DNA from: Chloroflexota bacterium
Lineage (GTDB): Bacteria > Chloroflexota > Anaerolineae > UBA4142
Assembly (NCBI GenBank): GCA_023381515.1
Contig: JAMCQI010000031.1
Coordinates: forward strand, 1-15,326
DNA: 15,326 bases
Direction of reading: 5' to 3'
In this document: in pieces, positions 15,024-15,326 of the stretch
Layout: each line of letters opens with the position of its first letter
How positions within the stretch are numbered: the first letter of the stretch is position 1
Translations under genes and position numbers: made by a program
The notes under the pieces: generated by a model
What the model was told of the DNA's origin: nothing
The model's database searches: none
What the model saw: the letters and a program-made list of their open reading frames with translations, nothing else

Positions 15024-15236
15024 GTGTTGAAGAGCCTGCTGTTGCGTCTAATCGTCTTTGCATTTCTGACCGCGTGCGCGCGTAATGGTCCGGCTTCATT
15101 GCCGGCTGGCACATTGACACCGGTCCCGCGACCCCCATCGCCGACTGCAATTCCATCTGAATTGCCGCCAGCAACCTCCGCGCCTGCCGAGAACACCTGT
15201 ACTAGTGACCTGATGCCTAAATTCTGCAATGAATAA
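15024..15236 (+). CDS. small lipoprotein, 70 aa, unknown function
   Basis: A short lipoprotein: LLLRLIVFAFLTAC gives a hydrophobic core and lipobox LTAC (C18), followed by ARNG and a Thr/Pro/Ser-rich linker (TPVPRPPSPTAIPS). It ends in a short Cys-containing tail (CTSDLMPKFCNE). The start is uncertain. GTG 15024 gives a normal-length signal, and TTG at 14982 or 15027 are alternatives without a clear ribosome site. The protein is linker plus tail with no folded domain, so it may be a truncated remnant of a longer lipoprotein. It lies 62 nt after the phosphoesterase gene and may be co-transcribed. Confidence 0.55.
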   Translation: MLKSLLLRLIVFAFLTACARNGPASLPAGTLTPVPRPPSPTAIPSELPPATSAPAENTCTSDLMPKFCNE

Positions 15237-15302
15237 GTTGCGGGAGTCTGTCGCATGTGCTAGAGTTGGCCATCGCTCCGACGCCAGAAAGAGAGATGTG
15301 CT

Positions 15303-15326
15303 ATGCGCGGTCGCAAACCCGACAGA
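15303..15326 (+). CDS. start of a possible IS630-type transposase, cut by the window end
   Basis: Only eight codons are present, reading MRGRKPDR, with purine-rich GAAAGAGAG 8-16 nt upstream. An N-terminal MRGRKP is common in helix-turn-helix transposases of the IS630 family, but eight residues cannot prove it. If correct, the left end of the element lies within 15237-15302, where I could not identify a terminal repeat. Confidence 0.4.

Overview
The window is high-GC bacterial DNA with every supported gene on the + strand. The gene content suggests a member of the Chloroflexota or a similar GC-rich lineage: Thr/Pro-rich lipoprotein linkers, an MptB-like polyprenol-dependent mannosyltransferase, a bacterial phosphodiester-glycosidase-domain protein and several LAAC-type lipoproteins. 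This lineage call is inference. No rRNA, tRNA, CRISPR array or complete mobile element was seen.

Layout. (1) 121-2808 is a tight operon: an OmpR-family response regulator, its HAMP sensor kinase and a BcrC-like PAP2 undecaprenyl-diphosphatase. It ends in a strong intrinsic terminator whose T-tract doubles as part of the next promoter. (2) 2981-4552 holds a small secreted acidic protein, a 14-bp hairpin and a membrane-anchored NAGPA-type phosphodiester glycosidase. (3) 4553-5271 has no intact gene but carries a readable PepSY-domain remnant. (4) 5272-7690 pairs an MptB-like GT-C mannosyltransferase with a GTGA-coupled esterase. The esterase is broken by a frameshift behind its signal peptide and by a stop codon at an expected tyrosine near its C terminus. 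(5) 7802-12896 holds a PsbP-like lipoprotein and a MacB/LolD-type ABC system of two different ATPases and one 899-aa, 10-TM permease. (6) 12897-13470 is a gene-poor gap. (7) 13471-15236 encodes a lipoprotein phosphoesterase of the phospholipase C/acid phosphatase family and a small lipoprotein. (8) The window ends at the first eight codons of what may be an IS630-type transposase.

The shared theme is the cell envelope: lipid-carrier recycling, mannosylation, surface phosphoesterases, lipoproteins and an envelope ABC exporter or remodeller, next to a membrane stress-type two-component system. The most interesting regulatory signal is a promoter-like module (TTTTAATCT, 8 nt, then TAYGST) found in front of both the small secreted protein (2890-2912) and the PsbP-like lipoprotein (7740-7762). 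In both places it is fused to the T-tract of the preceding hairpin, and one copy shows an 11-bp direct repeat like those bound by OmpR/PhoB-type regulators. I infer that the regulator at 121-789 may control these genes. The decay of the esterase and the PepSY gene, together with the possible transposase, suggests the region is in flux.
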